The notes: generated by a model not told the origin, from the letters alone. 64,000 nucleotides of DNA from Candidatus Epulonipiscium sp. (GCA_012521395.1 JAAYML010000127.1:1-64000); one strand, 5' to 3'. Positions 16,369 through 26,316 are shown, counted from the stretch's first letter. Made by a program: numbers and translations.

Positions 16369-16977
16369 TTACTGATATTTTTCATTGGTTCGCTGACCTA
16401 ATTTTGTCTCCTGACCTTTAAACAAGCGTCGGATATTATCCCTATGCCTTAGAATTGCACTAATTGTAAACAATACTCCCAAAAACGTTATTTCAAGATC
16501 ATTATAGAATAGATAAAGACAAATTGGTATAGATATAGACATAATAATAGAACCTAAAGAAACAATACGACTTATAATAAGAACTAAAGCCATAATTGTA
16601 ATACAAATCAAGCCCAGCCGGTAATCAAAGGCCAATAATGTTCCCATGGTAGCAGCGATACCTTTTCCACCTTTAAATTTTAAAAAGACGGGCCAATTAT
16701 GACCAATAATAGTTCCCAGACCTGCATATAAACCCGCTTCAGGACAATCAGGGAAAATCAATTTGCATATGAAAACAGCAATGACTGCTTTTAAAAAATC
16801 TCCTATAAAGGTTATAATGCCTACTTTCCAACCCATTATTCTAATCACATTTGTTGTTCCGGCATTCCCGCTGCCATAATTTCTTATGTCAATTTTTTGA
16901 ACCTTTTTTCCTATGATATACGCAGTTTGAAAACAGCCCAAAAAATAACCTATTATTATACATACCAGTCTAAACAT
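16369..16977 (-). CDS. plsY: Acyl-phosphate:glycerol-3-phosphate acyltransferase
   Basis: The 202-residue membrane protein has five or so helices and the three PlsY loops GSGNAGTTNVIR, GHNWPVFLKFKGGKG and the later LRHRDNIRRL. It acylates glycerol-3-phosphate with acyl-phosphate made by PlsX (gene at 36358-37365). It lies four bases after der and just ahead of gpsA, the usual der-plsY-gpsA order. The ATG follows a GGGAAGGG stretch. Confidence 0.96.
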   Translation of the reverse strand: MFRLVCIIIGYFLGCFQTAYIIGKKVQKIDIRNYGSGNAGTTNVIRIMGWKVGIITFIGDFLKAVIAVFICKLIFPDCPEAGLYAGLGTIIGHNWPVFLKFKGGKGIAATMGTLLAFDYRLGLICITIMALVLIISRIVSLGSIIMSISIPICLYLFYNDLEITFLGVLFTISAILRHRDNIRRLFKGQETKLGQRTNEKYQ

Positions 16978-16981
16978 AAAC

Positions 16982-18307
16982 TTATTCCCTTCCCTGCTTT
17001 TCTCTTATGATAAAATGCAGAGGCGTTCCTTTAAAACCAAAGGCTTCTCTTATTTGGTTTTCGATATATCTTTCATAGGAAAAATGCATTAGTTCTTTAT
17101 CATTGACAAAAAGCACAAAGGTTGGAGGCTTCACACTTACCTGTGTCATATAGTATATTTTTAATCTCTTCCCCTTATCGGATGGGGGCTCATTCATTGC
17201 CATAGCTTCATATAAAAGCTCATTGAGTACCCCGGTCTCAATTCTTAAAGCATGATTTTGAGACACAACTTTTATCATTTCAAAAAGTTTATTGATTCTC
17301 TGACCTGTAAGAGCAGAAATAAAGACTTTTGGGGCATAAGACATATAACTGAATTTAACTTCAATATCTTTTAAGTATTTATTCATGGTTTTGTCGTCTT
17401 TTTCAATCTTATCCCATTTATTCACTGCAATGATAGAAGCTTTACCTCTTTCATGGGCGATTCCTGCAATTTTGGTATCTTGTTCGGTTACCCCTGCTTC
17501 TGCATCAATCAGTAAGACAGCCACATCTGCTTTTTCAATAGCAGCAACGGTCCTAAAAATACTGTATCTTTCAATATTTTCTTTAATTTTATTTTTCCTT
17601 CTTAAGCCAGCTGTATCTATAAAAACAAACTTATCTTCCCCAATGGTCACTGGTACGTCCACAGCATCTCTTGTGGTGCCGGGAATATCACTGACAATAA
17701 CCCTTTCTTCTCCTAAGATTTTATTAATTAAAGAAGATTTTCCTACATTGGGCTTACCAATAATAGCCACTTTAATCACATCTTCATCGTAATCACTGAC
17801 TTCCTGCTGAGGAAAATATTTCACAACTTCATCCAGCATATCCCCTAAGCCTAATGGTTGAGAAGCAGATATGGGAATAGGATCTCCTAAACCTAAATTA
17901 TAAAATTCATAAACTTCCATTTGATCTTTTCCCCAGTGATCCACCTTATTCACTGCCAAAACGACTGGCTTTTTAGATTTCCTGAGCATATTAGCCACTT
18001 CATGGTCTGCGTCTGTCAGTCCTTGTTTGGCATCGGTAAGAAAGATAATGACATCAGCCATTTCAATAGCCATTTCTGCTTGTCTTTTCATTTGTTTTAA
18101 AATAATATCGTCAGAATCAGGTTCAATTCCTCCAGTATCAATGATGGTAAATTTATGATTAAGCCATTCGGTGTCAGCATAAATTCTATCCCTTGTTATT
18201 CCGGGCGTATCTTCGACGATGGCTATTCTTTCACCTGCTAAACGGTTAAAGAGAGTAGATTTTCCCACATTAGGTCTTCCTACAATTGCAACAATAGGTT
18301 TACTCAT
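16982..18307 (-). CDS. der: Ribosome assembly GTPase Der (EngA)
   Basis: The 441-residue protein has two tandem G domains (GRPNVGKST near residue 10 and GKPNVGKSS near residue 183, each with a DTxG and NKxD motif) and a C-terminal KH-like domain. Der acts in 50S subunit maturation. The start is ATG 18307 after AAGGAG; the ORF can be extended six codons upstream but that start lacks a ribosome-binding site. It overlaps the DUF512 gene end by 8 bases. Confidence 0.97.
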   Translation of the reverse strand: MSKPIVAIVGRPNVGKSTLFNRLAGERIAIVEDTPGITRDRIYADTEWLNHKFTIIDTGGIEPDSDDIILKQMKRQAEMAIEMADVIIFLTDAKQGLTDADHEVANMLRKSKKPVVLAVNKVDHWGKDQMEVYEFYNLGLGDPIPISASQPLGLGDMLDEVVKYFPQQEVSDYDEDVIKVAIIGKPNVGKSSLINKILGEERVIVSDIPGTTRDAVDVPVTIGEDKFVFIDTAGLRRKNKIKENIERYSIFRTVAAIEKADVAVLLIDAEAGVTEQDTKIAGIAHERGKASIIAVNKWDKIEKDDKTMNKYLKDIEVKFSYMSYAPKVFISALTGQRINKLFEMIKVVSQNHALRIETGVLNELLYEAMAMNEPPSDKGKRLKIYYMTQVSVKPPTFVLFVNDKELMHFSYERYIENQIREAFGFKGTPLHFIIREKQGRE

Positions 18308-19637
18308 CTCTATTCTCCTTTGCATTCAAAATTGCATGAATAAAATCTTTACCAGAAACGCCTACAATTTCAACTGGAATCCTAAATTCCTTTTCTAAAT
18401 CATCCAAATAGACATCATCTAAGAAGATCGTGTCATTATTACGGAAAGCATTTTCAGGCAGTAATAGTTTGCTGCCTAATTCTTTGCCATTTAACTGCTT
18501 GATAATATCCTGGCCGGTCATAAGACCAGACACTGTAATTTTGTCCCCAAAAAAGTCATTCTTAATGGGATAAACACGGATGGTAAGATTGGAATACTTA
18601 TCTAATAACTTATTCACTAATTTTTTAATAAATGGAAAGGCTGCTATACCTGTTGCAACAGACAGATCGATCTTTCCAGAAATCTCATCCGGCAAATCCA
18701 AAAAAGCAGCATTAAATTCTTCCTCCATTAAAGCCAACATACCTACCCCATTTTCAATTTGAGGAAAGTCTTCATATCGATGGACTGGTGGGATTTCTTC
18801 TCCAGCTGTTATATAAAACTCATCCGCACAATATAAGATATAACTGCCGTATTTTTCTTTATAGAAATCCTGAAGATGATGTACCATGCGGATAATCTCT
18901 TTTGCATCATCTTTTTCAAAGGGTATTAAAGGATAAAGATTTTCCCGGTACTTAGAAATGCCTACGGGAACAATAGAGATGCTTTTTATTCCCGGGAAAA
19001 ACTTTTCTAAGTCATCTAAAGTTTTTTTAAGTACAAGTCCGTCGTTTAAACCTTTACACAAAACAATCTGACAGTTGACTTCTATGCCTGCATCCACGAT
19101 TCTTTTAATTTTTCCCAATACATCTCCTGCAAAACGGTTATTTAACATTTTTATCCTTACTTCAGGATCTGTTGCATGAACTGAAATATTAACAGGCGAT
19201 AAATGATAATAAATCAGTCTTTCAAAGTCCTTTTCTTTCATATTGGTTAAAGTGATATAATTTCCATTTAAAAAAGACATTCTCCAGTCATCGTCTTTAA
19301 AATAGACGCTTTTTCTCATAGAAGGCGGCAGTTGGTCAATAAAACAAAAAACACATTTGTTTCTGCAAGATTTCAAATGATCCATTAAAGCATTTTCAAA
19401 AACTAAACCAATGTCTTCATGAACATCCTTTTCTATTTCATATTCCCACCATTCCATGTCTTTTTTGCAAATGGTCAAAGTCACAAATTCATCTGAAATC
19501 AAATAGCGATAATCAAAAACATCTTCTATTTCTTGCCCATTTATAGCAATAAGCAAATCGCCTGCTTCTATTCCCAATTCTTCAGCAATACTGCCAGGAA
19601 GGACTTCTTTTATTTTATGTTCTTTATAGTTTTTCAA
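18300..19637 (-). CDS. DUF512 / PDZ-domain Fe-S radical SAM-like protein
   Basis: The 445-residue protein has an N-terminal PDZ-like segment (about 1-65: [18 protein letters not shown]). A radical-SAM-like barrel follows with the cluster [14 protein letters not shown] at about 91-104, then the DUF512 C-terminal domain. The family is conserved next to der in Clostridia; its reaction is unknown. The start is TTG 19637, with AGGAG about 11 bases ahead, a rather long spacing. The gene runs into der with an 8-base overlap, suggesting translational coupling. Confidence 0.85.
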   Translation of the reverse strand: MKNYKEHKIKEVLPGSIAEELGIEAGDLLIAINGQEIEDVFDYRYLISDEFVTLTICKKDMEWWEYEIEKDVHEDIGLVFENALMDHLKSCRNKCVFCFIDQLPPSMRKSVYFKDDDWRMSFLNGNYITLTNMKEKDFERLIYYHLSPVNISVHATDPEVRIKMLNNRFAGDVLGKIKRIVDAGIEVNCQIVLCKGLNDGLVLKKTLDDLEKFFPGIKSISIVPVGISKYRENLYPLIPFEKDDAKEIIRMVHHLQDFYKEKYGSYILYCADEFYITAGEEIPPVHRYEDFPQIENGVGMLALMEEEFNAAFLDLPDEISGKIDLSVATGIAAFPFIKKLVNKLLDKYSNLTIRVYPIKNDFFGDKITVSGLMTGQDIIKQLNGKELGSKLLLPENAFRNNDTIFLDDVYLDDLEKEFRIPVEIVGVSGKDFIHAILNAKENRDE

Positions 19638-19697
19638 ATTTAAAACAACTCCTGTATTATCTAATCTGTTTTTATTATATCCAAAATAAAAAATTTA

Positions 19698-20525
19698 TCA
19701 AATTAATTCCATTACTGCTGCCAATCTGCCTGTTTGCCCCTTATCTGCGCGGTATGAAAAGAAGATATCATGATGACACTTTGTGCATAAATCTGTCACA
19801 GTAATGTTAGAAAGGGGCAATCCTCCTTCTGTCAAAGCTTCTTTATTGGCTTCCCATAAATCAATCATAAATTTTTCATTTTCTATAGGAAAAATTATCT
19901 TATGGGTGTTTTTAAAAGCTTTTTGAAAGGCATCTGCCACAGAAAAATCAACTTCAAAGCAGCATTTCCCAATGGAAGGACCAATTGCCGCTAAAATATC
20001 TTTAGGATTGGAATTAAATTCGTTGATAAAAATTTCTATCATTCTTAAAGCGATTTTTTTAACCGTTCCCCGCCAACCCGCATGGGCAAGACCAATAACT
20101 TTTTTCTTTGTGTCCAGAAAAAAAAGAGGCACACAATCGGCATATAGAGTCACTAAAGGAACATTAGGAATATTGGTAACCAGGCCGTCCGTACCTTTGA
20201 CCCAGTTTTTCATATTATATTTTTCCAAATCCTCTTTCCGGATAATTTTAATATGATTGTCATGAATCTGATTGGTAAAAATTAGCTTTTCATGATTAAT
20301 GCCTATAGCCTCACAAAGTAATTTATAATTACCATAAACTTTTTCATCATCATCCCCTCTGCCAAGACCCAAATTTAATGATTGATATGGTCCCTGGCTA
20401 AGCCCTCCCAAACGGGTACTGAAACAATGCCTGACCTGTTGACTGGCATCAAAAGCAGGAAAGGTAATATAATATAAATCATTTTTATTATGAAAAGATA
20501 ATTGATTGGATAAGTTATGATACAT
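19698..20525 (-). CDS. pgeF: Multicopper-oxidase-fold (laccase domain) protein PgeF/YfiH
   Basis: The 275-residue protein has the family's zinc-binding active-site elements: LYADCVPLFF, HAGWRGTV and the C-terminal CTKCHHD...RADKGQTGR. Members act as purine nucleoside phosphorylase/adenosine deaminase-type enzymes, and a role in peptidoglycan proofreading is reported for YfiH of Escherichia coli. The start is ATG 20525 after AAGGAAG; a 21-codon upstream extension is hydrophobic, overlaps yraN and has no ribosome-binding site. Confidence 0.9.
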   Translation of the reverse strand: MYHNLSNQLSFHNKNDLYYITFPAFDASQQVRHCFSTRLGGLSQGPYQSLNLGLGRGDDDEKVYGNYKLLCEAIGINHEKLIFTNQIHDNHIKIIRKEDLEKYNMKNWVKGTDGLVTNIPNVPLVTLYADCVPLFFLDTKKKVIGLAHAGWRGTVKKIALRMIEIFINEFNSNPKDILAAIGPSIGKCCFEVDFSVADAFQKAFKNTHKIIFPIENEKFMIDLWEANKEALTEGGLPLSNITVTDLCTKCHHDIFFSYRADKGQTGRLAAVMELI

Positions 20526-20557
20526 TCTGATTCTTCCTTTTTTAAAAATAATAAAAA

Positions 20558-20917
20558 TTATACAACAAAAGCATTTCTTATTAAGCATATTTTTAAATCT
20601 GGTTTTTCACCTAATATCTCCAGAACATCAAAGCGGCAGGAGCGATGCCATAAATTATATTTTTTTAAATACCATAAAGCCACTTTGGCTATGGTCCTCT
20701 GCTTATGAAAAGTAACCGCTTCTCTTGGATAGCCATGGGAAAGGTCTTTTCTGTACTTTACTTCAATAAAAAGTAAATAGTCATCTTCTTCAGCAATAAT
20801 ATCTATTTCCCCAAGTTTACATCTGAAATTTTTCTCAATAATTTTTATACCTTCTTTTTCTAAAAAATCTGATGCAATGTCTTCGCCCCAGTCTCCAATT
20901 AATCTTTTATTAACCAT
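20558..20917 (-). CDS. yraN: YraN family (UPF0102) nuclease-like protein
   Basis: The 119-residue protein has the restriction-endonuclease-like pattern GDWGEDIASDFL, then GEIDIIAEEDDYLLFIEVKYR (Asp, then Glu-x-Lys). These are the metal-binding residues of the YraN/YhcR-like fold. A cellular role is not established. The start is ATG 20917 after AGGAG, overlapping the FlhB-like gene by 8 bases; longer in-frame extensions run through that gene. In Bacillus ylqH and this gene (ylqI-like) are also neighbours of rnhB. Confidence 0.88.
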   Translation of the reverse strand: MVNKRLIGDWGEDIASDFLEKEGIKIIEKNFRCKLGEIDIIAEEDDYLLFIEVKYRKDLSHGYPREAVTFHKQRTIAKVALWYLKKYNLWHRSCRFDVLEILGEKPDLKICLIRNAFVV

Positions 20918-21194
20918 TTTTAATCTTCTCCTGTAAACGGTCGATATCCCCAACAAAAACAAGTATTTCTGCAACGATTTCATACAATTCAACTGGAATA
21001 AGCTCTCCTATCTCCAACTCCGTCAGGACATTAGCCAGCTTTTCATCTTCATAAACAGGGATTTCTTCTTCCAGACCTTTTTCAATGATCTTTTCCGCAA
21101 TAACACCCTTCCCTTTTGCAATAACTTTTGGAGCGGTGCTTCCTTTTTCATAATGTAGGGCTGCCGCCTTTTTTATTCTTTTATTATTTTCCAT
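20910..21194 (-). CDS. ylqH: FlhB-like C-terminal domain protein (YlqH)
   Basis: The 94-residue protein equals the cytoplasmic C-terminal domain of FlhB/EscU (AAALHYEKGSTAPKVIAKGKG, PVYEDEKLANVLTELEIGELIP). It lacks the membrane part and the NPTH autocleavage motif. Bacillus has a similar stand-alone YlqH at the same locus. No flagellar genes are nearby, so it may regulate export or be a free-standing domain (inference). It is intact, not a truncated flhB, because the ATG follows AGGTGG and the length fits YlqH. Confidence 0.85.
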   Translation of the reverse strand: MENNKRIKKAAALHYEKGSTAPKVIAKGKGVIAEKIIEKGLEEEIPVYEDEKLANVLTELEIGELIPVELYEIVAEILVFVGDIDRLQEKIKNG

Positions 21195-21215
21195 TTAACC
21201 ACCTGCTACCATTAT

Positions 21216-22841
21216 TTATACCCTCATATCAAAGGAAAATCTTCTGGGTTCTTCGTTTATATTATAATCATTTTCTTCAGTCTTTAACAGATTAAATGAA
21301 TCTTCCAGTTTATGAAAGTTTAAAGATCTTATTTTATAGCTCTTATAACTTAAAACATCAAGAAGCCTATGAATATATTCTTTCATAATCTTTATATATG
21401 TATCATTTTCTAATTTAAATTGCAAATATAAATCCTTATCATTTTTTTGTACAAAAACTTCCGTATGACCCATATAAGCTAAATCTAAAGCAATAAGTAC
21501 GGAAAGTGAATGGCTGGATTTTTTTGCAGTCTTCTTTTTACGAAAGACATATAACTGAGCCTCACTGTGATGATGATTTAATTTTATAGGAATTTGTATA
21601 AAAGCATCAAATTTGCTGAACTGATTCATAAATTCCAGGTTGTTTTTTATTTCCTGACACGTTTTGTACAAATCTTTTACTTGTGCAGAATCCTGTCCCG
21701 TTAACAGGTTTTCTAGCCGGTTCATATATTTATATAACTTATTGAAACGCTCTTTGAGCTCTTCTTTATTTTTTAACTTTTCCAAAGGCAGGTAAAGCTC
21801 TTCCTTAAGAACGTTCAAAAATGTCCTGATTTTATTGTTTAATACTTTTTCAAGATATTGATTATCTGTTTTATTTTCCAGTAAGTACTTCATATTTTCA
21901 GCAAAGAACATAAAGAAATGATTGTCATTACTCATAAGGGCTTTTATTTCACTGGTTGGGAACTCACTCATCAAAAATGAAAAAAGCTCTTCTTCTGTAA
22001 AAAATTCATGCTGATTCATAAAAGTTTCTATTATGTGCTGATTATCTTTCATAAAAGTTAATAATTCAACTTCTTTTCTTATCTCTGTCAGTTGATTTTT
22101 TAATTCTGTCTCTCCTGCCCTGACCCTTTGAGCTTCTTTATCCAATAAGTCGGCCTTATTTATGATTTCTTCCGGATTGATGTCTTTATCCGTTAAAGCA
22201 TTATCTCCAGTCTCAAGAAAACAATCCAGAATTTTTTCAGCTATAGGACTATGACTGAGCTTTATGATCTTATCCAGAAGATTTTCAATTTGCTTATGTA
22301 AATGAATATGTTGTTCAATATAACCATCCAATTGACTGATATTTTTCTCATTGACAGGAATTTGTTTATCCATCAAAAATATGATTTTATCCAGGGTAAC
22401 GTTTTTATTGGACTTAATAAACTGGTTAATGGCATGAAGATTATCCTTATCAACAGGCAACTGCTTTTCTAAAAGCTTTTCTACCATTTTGTAATTTTCA
22501 TCCGTAGGTAAAAGGTTAGCTGCTTCTAAAGCTTCCAGAATAATATTGGACTTGGAATCGCTCCACTGATCCGGAAGAATTTCTATAAAGATTTGTTCAT
22601 TTGTTAAGGATTGTACCCTAAAGAATAAGCTTTGACCAATTTTTAACTCATATACATTGCTTTGAAGTTTTGCCTCTACAGTAGCCCCTGTTTCCAAAAG
22701 TAAAGACAACTTCCCTTGTTTTATATCTATAATCTGCCCCTTAAAAATATCCCCAGCTTTTAACCTTAATAAACTTTTTTCATTAGCAGCATACACCTTT
22801 TGACTATTAGAAGCCAGCTGCTGATAGCGGTTAATCTTCAT
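21216..22841 (-). CDS. FliK/YlqG-like protein with C-terminal hook-length-type domain
   Basis: This is a 541-residue, mostly helical, charged protein. The first 75 residues (LKAGDIFKGQIIDIKQGKLS) look like a small beta domain, and long helices fill about 95-400. The last 130 residues (IQIPIKLNHHHSEAQLYVF, VLIALDLAYMGHTEVFVQ) resemble the FliK C-terminal domain. Position between rnhB and a YlqH gene matches Bacillus ylqG. Function is unknown; pairing of FliK-like with FlhB-like domains mirrors the flagellar length-control partners. The ATG follows GAGGTGAT. Confidence 0.7.
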   Translation of the reverse strand: MKINRYQQLASNSQKVYAANEKSLLRLKAGDIFKGQIIDIKQGKLSLLLETGATVEAKLQSNVYELKIGQSLFFRVQSLTNEQIFIEILPDQWSDSKSNIILEALEAANLLPTDENYKMVEKLLEKQLPVDKDNLHAINQFIKSNKNVTLDKIIFLMDKQIPVNEKNISQLDGYIEQHIHLHKQIENLLDKIIKLSHSPIAEKILDCFLETGDNALTDKDINPEEIINKADLLDKEAQRVRAGETELKNQLTEIRKEVELLTFMKDNQHIIETFMNQHEFFTEEELFSFLMSEFPTSEIKALMSNDNHFFMFFAENMKYLLENKTDNQYLEKVLNNKIRTFLNVLKEELYLPLEKLKNKEELKERFNKLYKYMNRLENLLTGQDSAQVKDLYKTCQEIKNNLEFMNQFSKFDAFIQIPIKLNHHHSEAQLYVFRKKKTAKKSSHSLSVLIALDLAYMGHTEVFVQKNDKDLYLQFKLENDTYIKIMKEYIHRLLDVLSYKSYKIRSLNFHKLEDSFNLLKTEENDYNINEEPRRFSFDMRV

Positions 22842-22850
22842 ACCATCACC

Positions 22851-23621
22851 TCAATAAAGATTTCTGGTAAAACTTTCTCTATGAATTGGACATAAACCAT
22901 ATTTTTTGATTGCTTCGATATGTTCCTTAGTCCCATAACCTTTATGCTTATTAAAGCCATATTCACTGTAAAGCTCATGAAATTTATCCATTATCCTGTC
23001 ACGCGTTACCTTTGCAACAATAGCTGCTGCAGCAACAGATATGCTTTTTTGGTCACCCTTAATAATATCTTCCTGAGGAACAGAAATATCGGGTATATTT
23101 TGATTACCGTCAACCAAAACAAGTTCTGGCTTAAGACTTAAAGCATCTAAAGCCTTTTTCATGGCTTCAAAAGTGGCCTGTAATATATTGATACGGTCAA
23201 TCGTTTGAGGATCGACAATTCCAATCCCTATGGACAAAGCCTTCTTGTTGATTATTTCGAACAATTCTTCTCTTTTAATTAGGGACAGTTTTTTGGAGTC
23301 ATTAATACCCATAATAAAACAATCTTTGGGAAGTATAACAGCTGCAGCAACAACTGGTCCAGCTAAAGGTCCCCTGCCTGCTTCATCAATCCCGGCAATG
23401 TATTTTACACCTTTTTGATAATAATACTTTTCATATTGACTCATTTCCTGAATCCGTTTTAATTCTACCTGATAAGTCTCATATTTTCTTTCATATTTTT
23501 GGACTAATTTTTGCACACCAATTCTTGAATCTTTTTTAATTTCTTCTAAAAAATTAGGAAGCTCATCATAAGAAACTTCCTTGAGTTGTTTTTCTATCGA
23601 TTGTAAAGAAAACTTTTCCAT
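22851..23621 (-). CDS. rnhB: Ribonuclease HII
   Basis: The 256-residue protein has an N-terminal helical extension of about 70 residues, as in Bacillus RnhB. The catalytic motif GIDEAGRGPLAGPVVAAAV follows, then DGNQ and later IVAKVTRDRIM. It removes ribonucleotides and RNA from DNA hybrids. The spacing to the YlqG-like gene is 9 bases and the ATG follows GGTGAT. All four expected acidic residues appear present. Confidence 0.95.
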   Translation of the reverse strand: MEKFSLQSIEKQLKEVSYDELPNFLEEIKKDSRIGVQKLVQKYERKYETYQVELKRIQEMSQYEKYYYQKGVKYIAGIDEAGRGPLAGPVVAAAVILPKDCFIMGINDSKKLSLIKREELFEIINKKALSIGIGIVDPQTIDRINILQATFEAMKKALDALSLKPELVLVDGNQNIPDISVPQEDIIKGDQKSISVAAAAIVAKVTRDRIMDKFHELYSEYGFNKHKGYGTKEHIEAIKKYGLCPIHRESFTRNLY

Positions 23622-23666
23622 TTTATCACCAGCATTAGAAAATATTATTGGCTATACTCATTTAAT

Positions 23667-24524
23667 TTAATAAAACTCTTCCGGAGATTCAAGTGAAATA
23701 TGTCCTAAAGCCCCTGATCTTAGTTCATCCAAAAGCATTAAAGAGGTTCTGGAATAATCCACTTCCCCGCCTCTTATCAAATAGCCTCTTTTTTGGCCAA
23801 TTTCTGTAAGAAGCTCTATTGGACTTTTGCTGTCAATATCTGTTATTTTATAACGCTCGCTTAAACAATCGGGAAATTTTTTAGCCAATAACGCTAAAAG
23901 TTCTAAAGATAAATTGTGGCTATCCAATATTTCTTGCTTAATTGAGCCAATAAAAGCTAAATGTAAACCGACTGTCTGATCTTCGAATTTAGGCCATAAA
24001 ATTCCCGGCGTATCCAATAATTCAAAGTCCTTTTTTATTTTAATCCACTGTTTTCCTTTGGTTACTCCAGGTCTGTCTCCTGTTTTTGCACTGGCCTTAC
24101 CTACCAGCTTATTAATGAAGGTCGACTTTCCAACATTGGGAATACCAACGACCATTGCACGGATCGGCCTGAAAATGCGACCTCTTTTCTTATCCTTTTC
24201 AATCTTTTCTTTTAATAATTCTCTTGCTAAATTTTCAACTTGGGAAATTCCTTTTCCATCCATTGAATTGACAGAAATGGCATGATAGCCGTAATTCTTG
24301 AAATGTTGAATCCAAAGAGAAGTGATATTAGAATCAGCCAGATCACTTTTATTCATGACGATAATTCTATTTTTATTTGCAGCTAAAACATCAATATCAG
24401 GATTTTTACTGCTATAAGGTATTCTTGCATCTAATAGTTCAATCACAAGATCCACAAGTTTTAAATTTTCTAAAATTATTTTTCTTGTTTTTGACATATG
24501 TCCGGGATACCATTGTATATTCAT
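23667..24524 (-). CDS. rbgA: Ribosome biogenesis GTPase RbgA (YlqF)
   Basis: The 285-residue protein has the circularly permuted GTPase order. NKSDL (G4, about residue 58) comes before GIPNVGKST (G1, about 127) and DTPGILWP (G3), with PGHMSK at the N-terminus. RbgA promotes late assembly of the 50S subunit. It lies between the signal peptidase array and rnhB, as in Bacillus where sipW/lepB-type genes flank ylqF. The ATG follows GGTGA. Confidence 0.96.
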   Translation of the reverse strand: MNIQWYPGHMSKTRKIILENLKLVDLVIELLDARIPYSSKNPDIDVLAANKNRIIVMNKSDLADSNITSLWIQHFKNYGYHAISVNSMDGKGISQVENLARELLKEKIEKDKKRGRIFRPIRAMVVGIPNVGKSTFINKLVGKASAKTGDRPGVTKGKQWIKIKKDFELLDTPGILWPKFEDQTVGLHLAFIGSIKQEILDSHNLSLELLALLAKKFPDCLSERYKITDIDSKSPIELLTEIGQKRGYLIRGGEVDYSRTSLMLLDELRSGALGHISLESPEEFY

Positions 24525-24548
24525 GATTTCACCGTCTTTACAAAATAA

Positions 24549-25082
24549 TTATTTTACAAAACCAAAAGATTTCAAAGGCCAAATTCTAAAACCTGCTTTA
24601 GCAAAAATTTGATCCCTATGGACAGGTCCGAAATATCTGCTGTCTTTACTATAATTGCGATTGTCTCCCATGACAAAATAACAATCTTTAGGGACTTTAT
24701 AAGGAAATTCCAGAAATCCAGTTATACCGGTATCCATAGGTTCATTAAGGTAATCTTCTTCTAAAGGTTCCCCGTTAATATAAACCTTGCCATCTCTCAG
24801 ATCAATTTCTTCTCCTGGCAAAGCAATGACTCTTTTAATCAAATCAACATCATGATGAAATACGACAATATCTCCCCTTTGAGGATCTGAAAAATAATAA
24901 GACAATTTACTTACAAAAATATGATCATCGATTTGAATCGTTGGGATCATAGAGCCAGTGGGAATAACTGTATGAGCAAAAGCAAATTGCCTGACAAATA
25001 AGGCAATAATAACAGCAATTATAATATCTCTTAGCCAACTCATTGCTTCATTAAATATGAAAGACTTGTTTTTTTGCCCCAT
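24549..25082 (-). CDS. lepB: Signal peptidase I, copy 1
   Basis: The 177-residue protein has one N-terminal membrane helix (about 15-32), the catalytic serine in IPTGSMIPTI and the lysine in DLIKRVIALPGE. The box GDNRNYSKDSR is the last family motif. It cuts secretory signal peptides at the outer membrane face. It is the closest of three tandem copies to rbgA. The ATG follows GGAGGTGA. Its IPTGSM box differs from the GxSMEPTL box of the other two copies. Confidence 0.95.
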   Translation of the reverse strand: MGQKNKSFIFNEAMSWLRDIIIAVIIALFVRQFAFAHTVIPTGSMIPTIQIDDHIFVSKLSYYFSDPQRGDIVVFHHDVDLIKRVIALPGEEIDLRDGKVYINGEPLEEDYLNEPMDTGITGFLEFPYKVPKDCYFVMGDNRNYSKDSRYFGPVHRDQIFAKAGFRIWPLKSFGFVK

Positions 25083-25100
25083 ATAATCACCTCCAAAATC

Positions 25101-25652
25101 TTATTTAACCCTTCCGATTTTATTTAATGGCCATATCCGTATTAAAGCTTTACCACTTATTGAAGATTCGTCAATTAAACCTATTTCTTTATAACGACTG
25201 TCATAACTTATATTTCTATTATCGCCCATAACAAAATAACTATCCGGACCAATCATTAGAGGATATTCCATGTCCCCAGCCATTTTAGCATCCATTGGTT
25301 CAAGAATATAGTCTTCCTTTAAAAGAATGCCATTTAAATAAACTTTGCCTTCTTTAATTTCTACCGTATCTCCTGGAATTCCTATAATTCGTTTAATATG
25401 ATGCTCCGATGGATTCACAGGACTTTTAAAGGCAATAATATCTCCCCGCTGAGGTGCTTTAAAACGATAAATAAATTTATTGATAATCACTGAATGACCA
25501 TCTTCTAAAGATGGTTCCATTGAGTCTCCAATCACTTGGGTATTTTGAAATAAAAAATTTATAATAAATAGTGTAACCAACGCAGCAATGATAATATCTC
25601 TTAACCATTCGAAAAGCTCTTTTATGATTTTCTTATTTACAGCTTCATTCAT
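25101..25652 (-). CDS. lepB: Signal peptidase I, copy 2
   Basis: This is about 183 residues with one membrane helix (IIIAALVTLFIINFLF). Catalytic Ser is in VIGDSMEPSLEDG, Lys in HHIKRIIGIPGD, and the final box is GDNRNISYDSR. It is the middle member of a tandem triplet; intergenic gaps are 18 and 22 bases. The start is uncertain: I use ATG 25652, but a GTG at 25670 is in frame, and neither has a strong ribosome-binding site, so coupling to copy 3 is likely. Confidence 0.92.
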   Translation of the reverse strand: MNEAVNKKIIKELFEWLRDIIIAALVTLFIINFLFQNTQVIGDSMEPSLEDGHSVIINKFIYRFKAPQRGDIIAFKSPVNPSEHHIKRIIGIPGDTVEIKEGKVYLNGILLKEDYILEPMDAKMAGDMEYPLMIGPDSYFVMGDNRNISYDSRYKEIGLIDESSISGKALIRIWPLNKIGRVK

Positions 25653-25674
25653 ATCCCAATCACAACTCACAATT

Positions 25675-26265
25675 TTATTTTATTTGTCCAAATTTATTAA
25701 TTGGCCATAAACGAATAACAGCATGACCAATAATCTTATCTTTTTCAATGGTACCAACATCCTGATAACGGCTGTCCGAACTGTTATTTCTATTATCTCC
25801 CATTACAAAATACGTATCTGCTGGAATGGCATATGGAAAATCTATATCTCCCCGCAGTTGCATTTCTTCCAGAATATATTCTTCTTCATAAAGCTCTCCA
25901 TTAATATAAACTTTACCCTCTCTTATATCAATAACCTCTCCAGGTAAAGCAATAATGCGCTTAATGTATTGTTTTGAAGGGTCTCCTTTATAAGGAAAAA
26001 CAATTATTTCTCCTCTTTCCGGATCTGTAAAATAATATTCTAATTTATTTACAATTATAAGATCTCCATCATGTAAAGTTGGTTCCATGGAAGGACCAAG
26101 AACTCTTGTATTTTCAAAAACAAAAGTTCTAAAAAACATTGCAAGAACAAATATAATGATTAAATCTCTTATAAATTCTAATAATTCCTTAAAATTCTTA
26201 TTAATCTTTTCTGTTTTTTCTTTACTTTCAGCAGAGTCATTATCTTTGTTTTCCATAAAAACCAT
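25675..26265 (-). CDS. lepB: Signal peptidase I, copy 3
   Basis: The 196-residue protein has a charged N-terminal tail of about 32 residues, one membrane helix, Ser in VLGPSMEPTLHDG, Lys in QYIKRIIALPGE and the box GDNRNNSSDSR. It is the first of the three genes in transcription order, behind rplS and its terminator. The ATG at 26265 follows GAGGGGG. All catalytic residues are kept, so none of the three looks like a pseudogene. Confidence 0.95.
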   Translation of the reverse strand: MVFMENKDNDSAESKEKTEKINKNFKELLEFIRDLIIIFVLAMFFRTFVFENTRVLGPSMEPTLHDGDLIIVNKLEYYFTDPERGEIIVFPYKGDPSKQYIKRIIALPGEVIDIREGKVYINGELYEEEYILEEMQLRGDIDFPYAIPADTYFVMGDNRNNSSDSRYQDVGTIEKDKIIGHAVIRLWPINKFGQIK

Positions 26266-26285
26266 AATTCCCCCTCTTTCAAGTA

Positions 26286-26316
26286 CACAAAAAGGGACTG
26301 GTTAGTCCCCTTTTTT
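26286..26316 (-). terminator. Terminator of rplS
   Basis: A stem of about 11 bp (AAAAAGGGACT at 26289-26299 with AGTCCC plus T-run at 26304-26315, loop GGTT) ends on the minus strand in TTTTT. Readthrough is probably needed to express the signal peptidase genes unless they have their own promoter. Confidence 0.8.

Noticed and set aside
20910..21194. FlhB-like gene as a truncated flhB pseudogene
   Set aside because: It has its own ribosome-binding site, the length equals stand-alone YlqH proteins and the locus matches Bacillus ylqG-ylqH.
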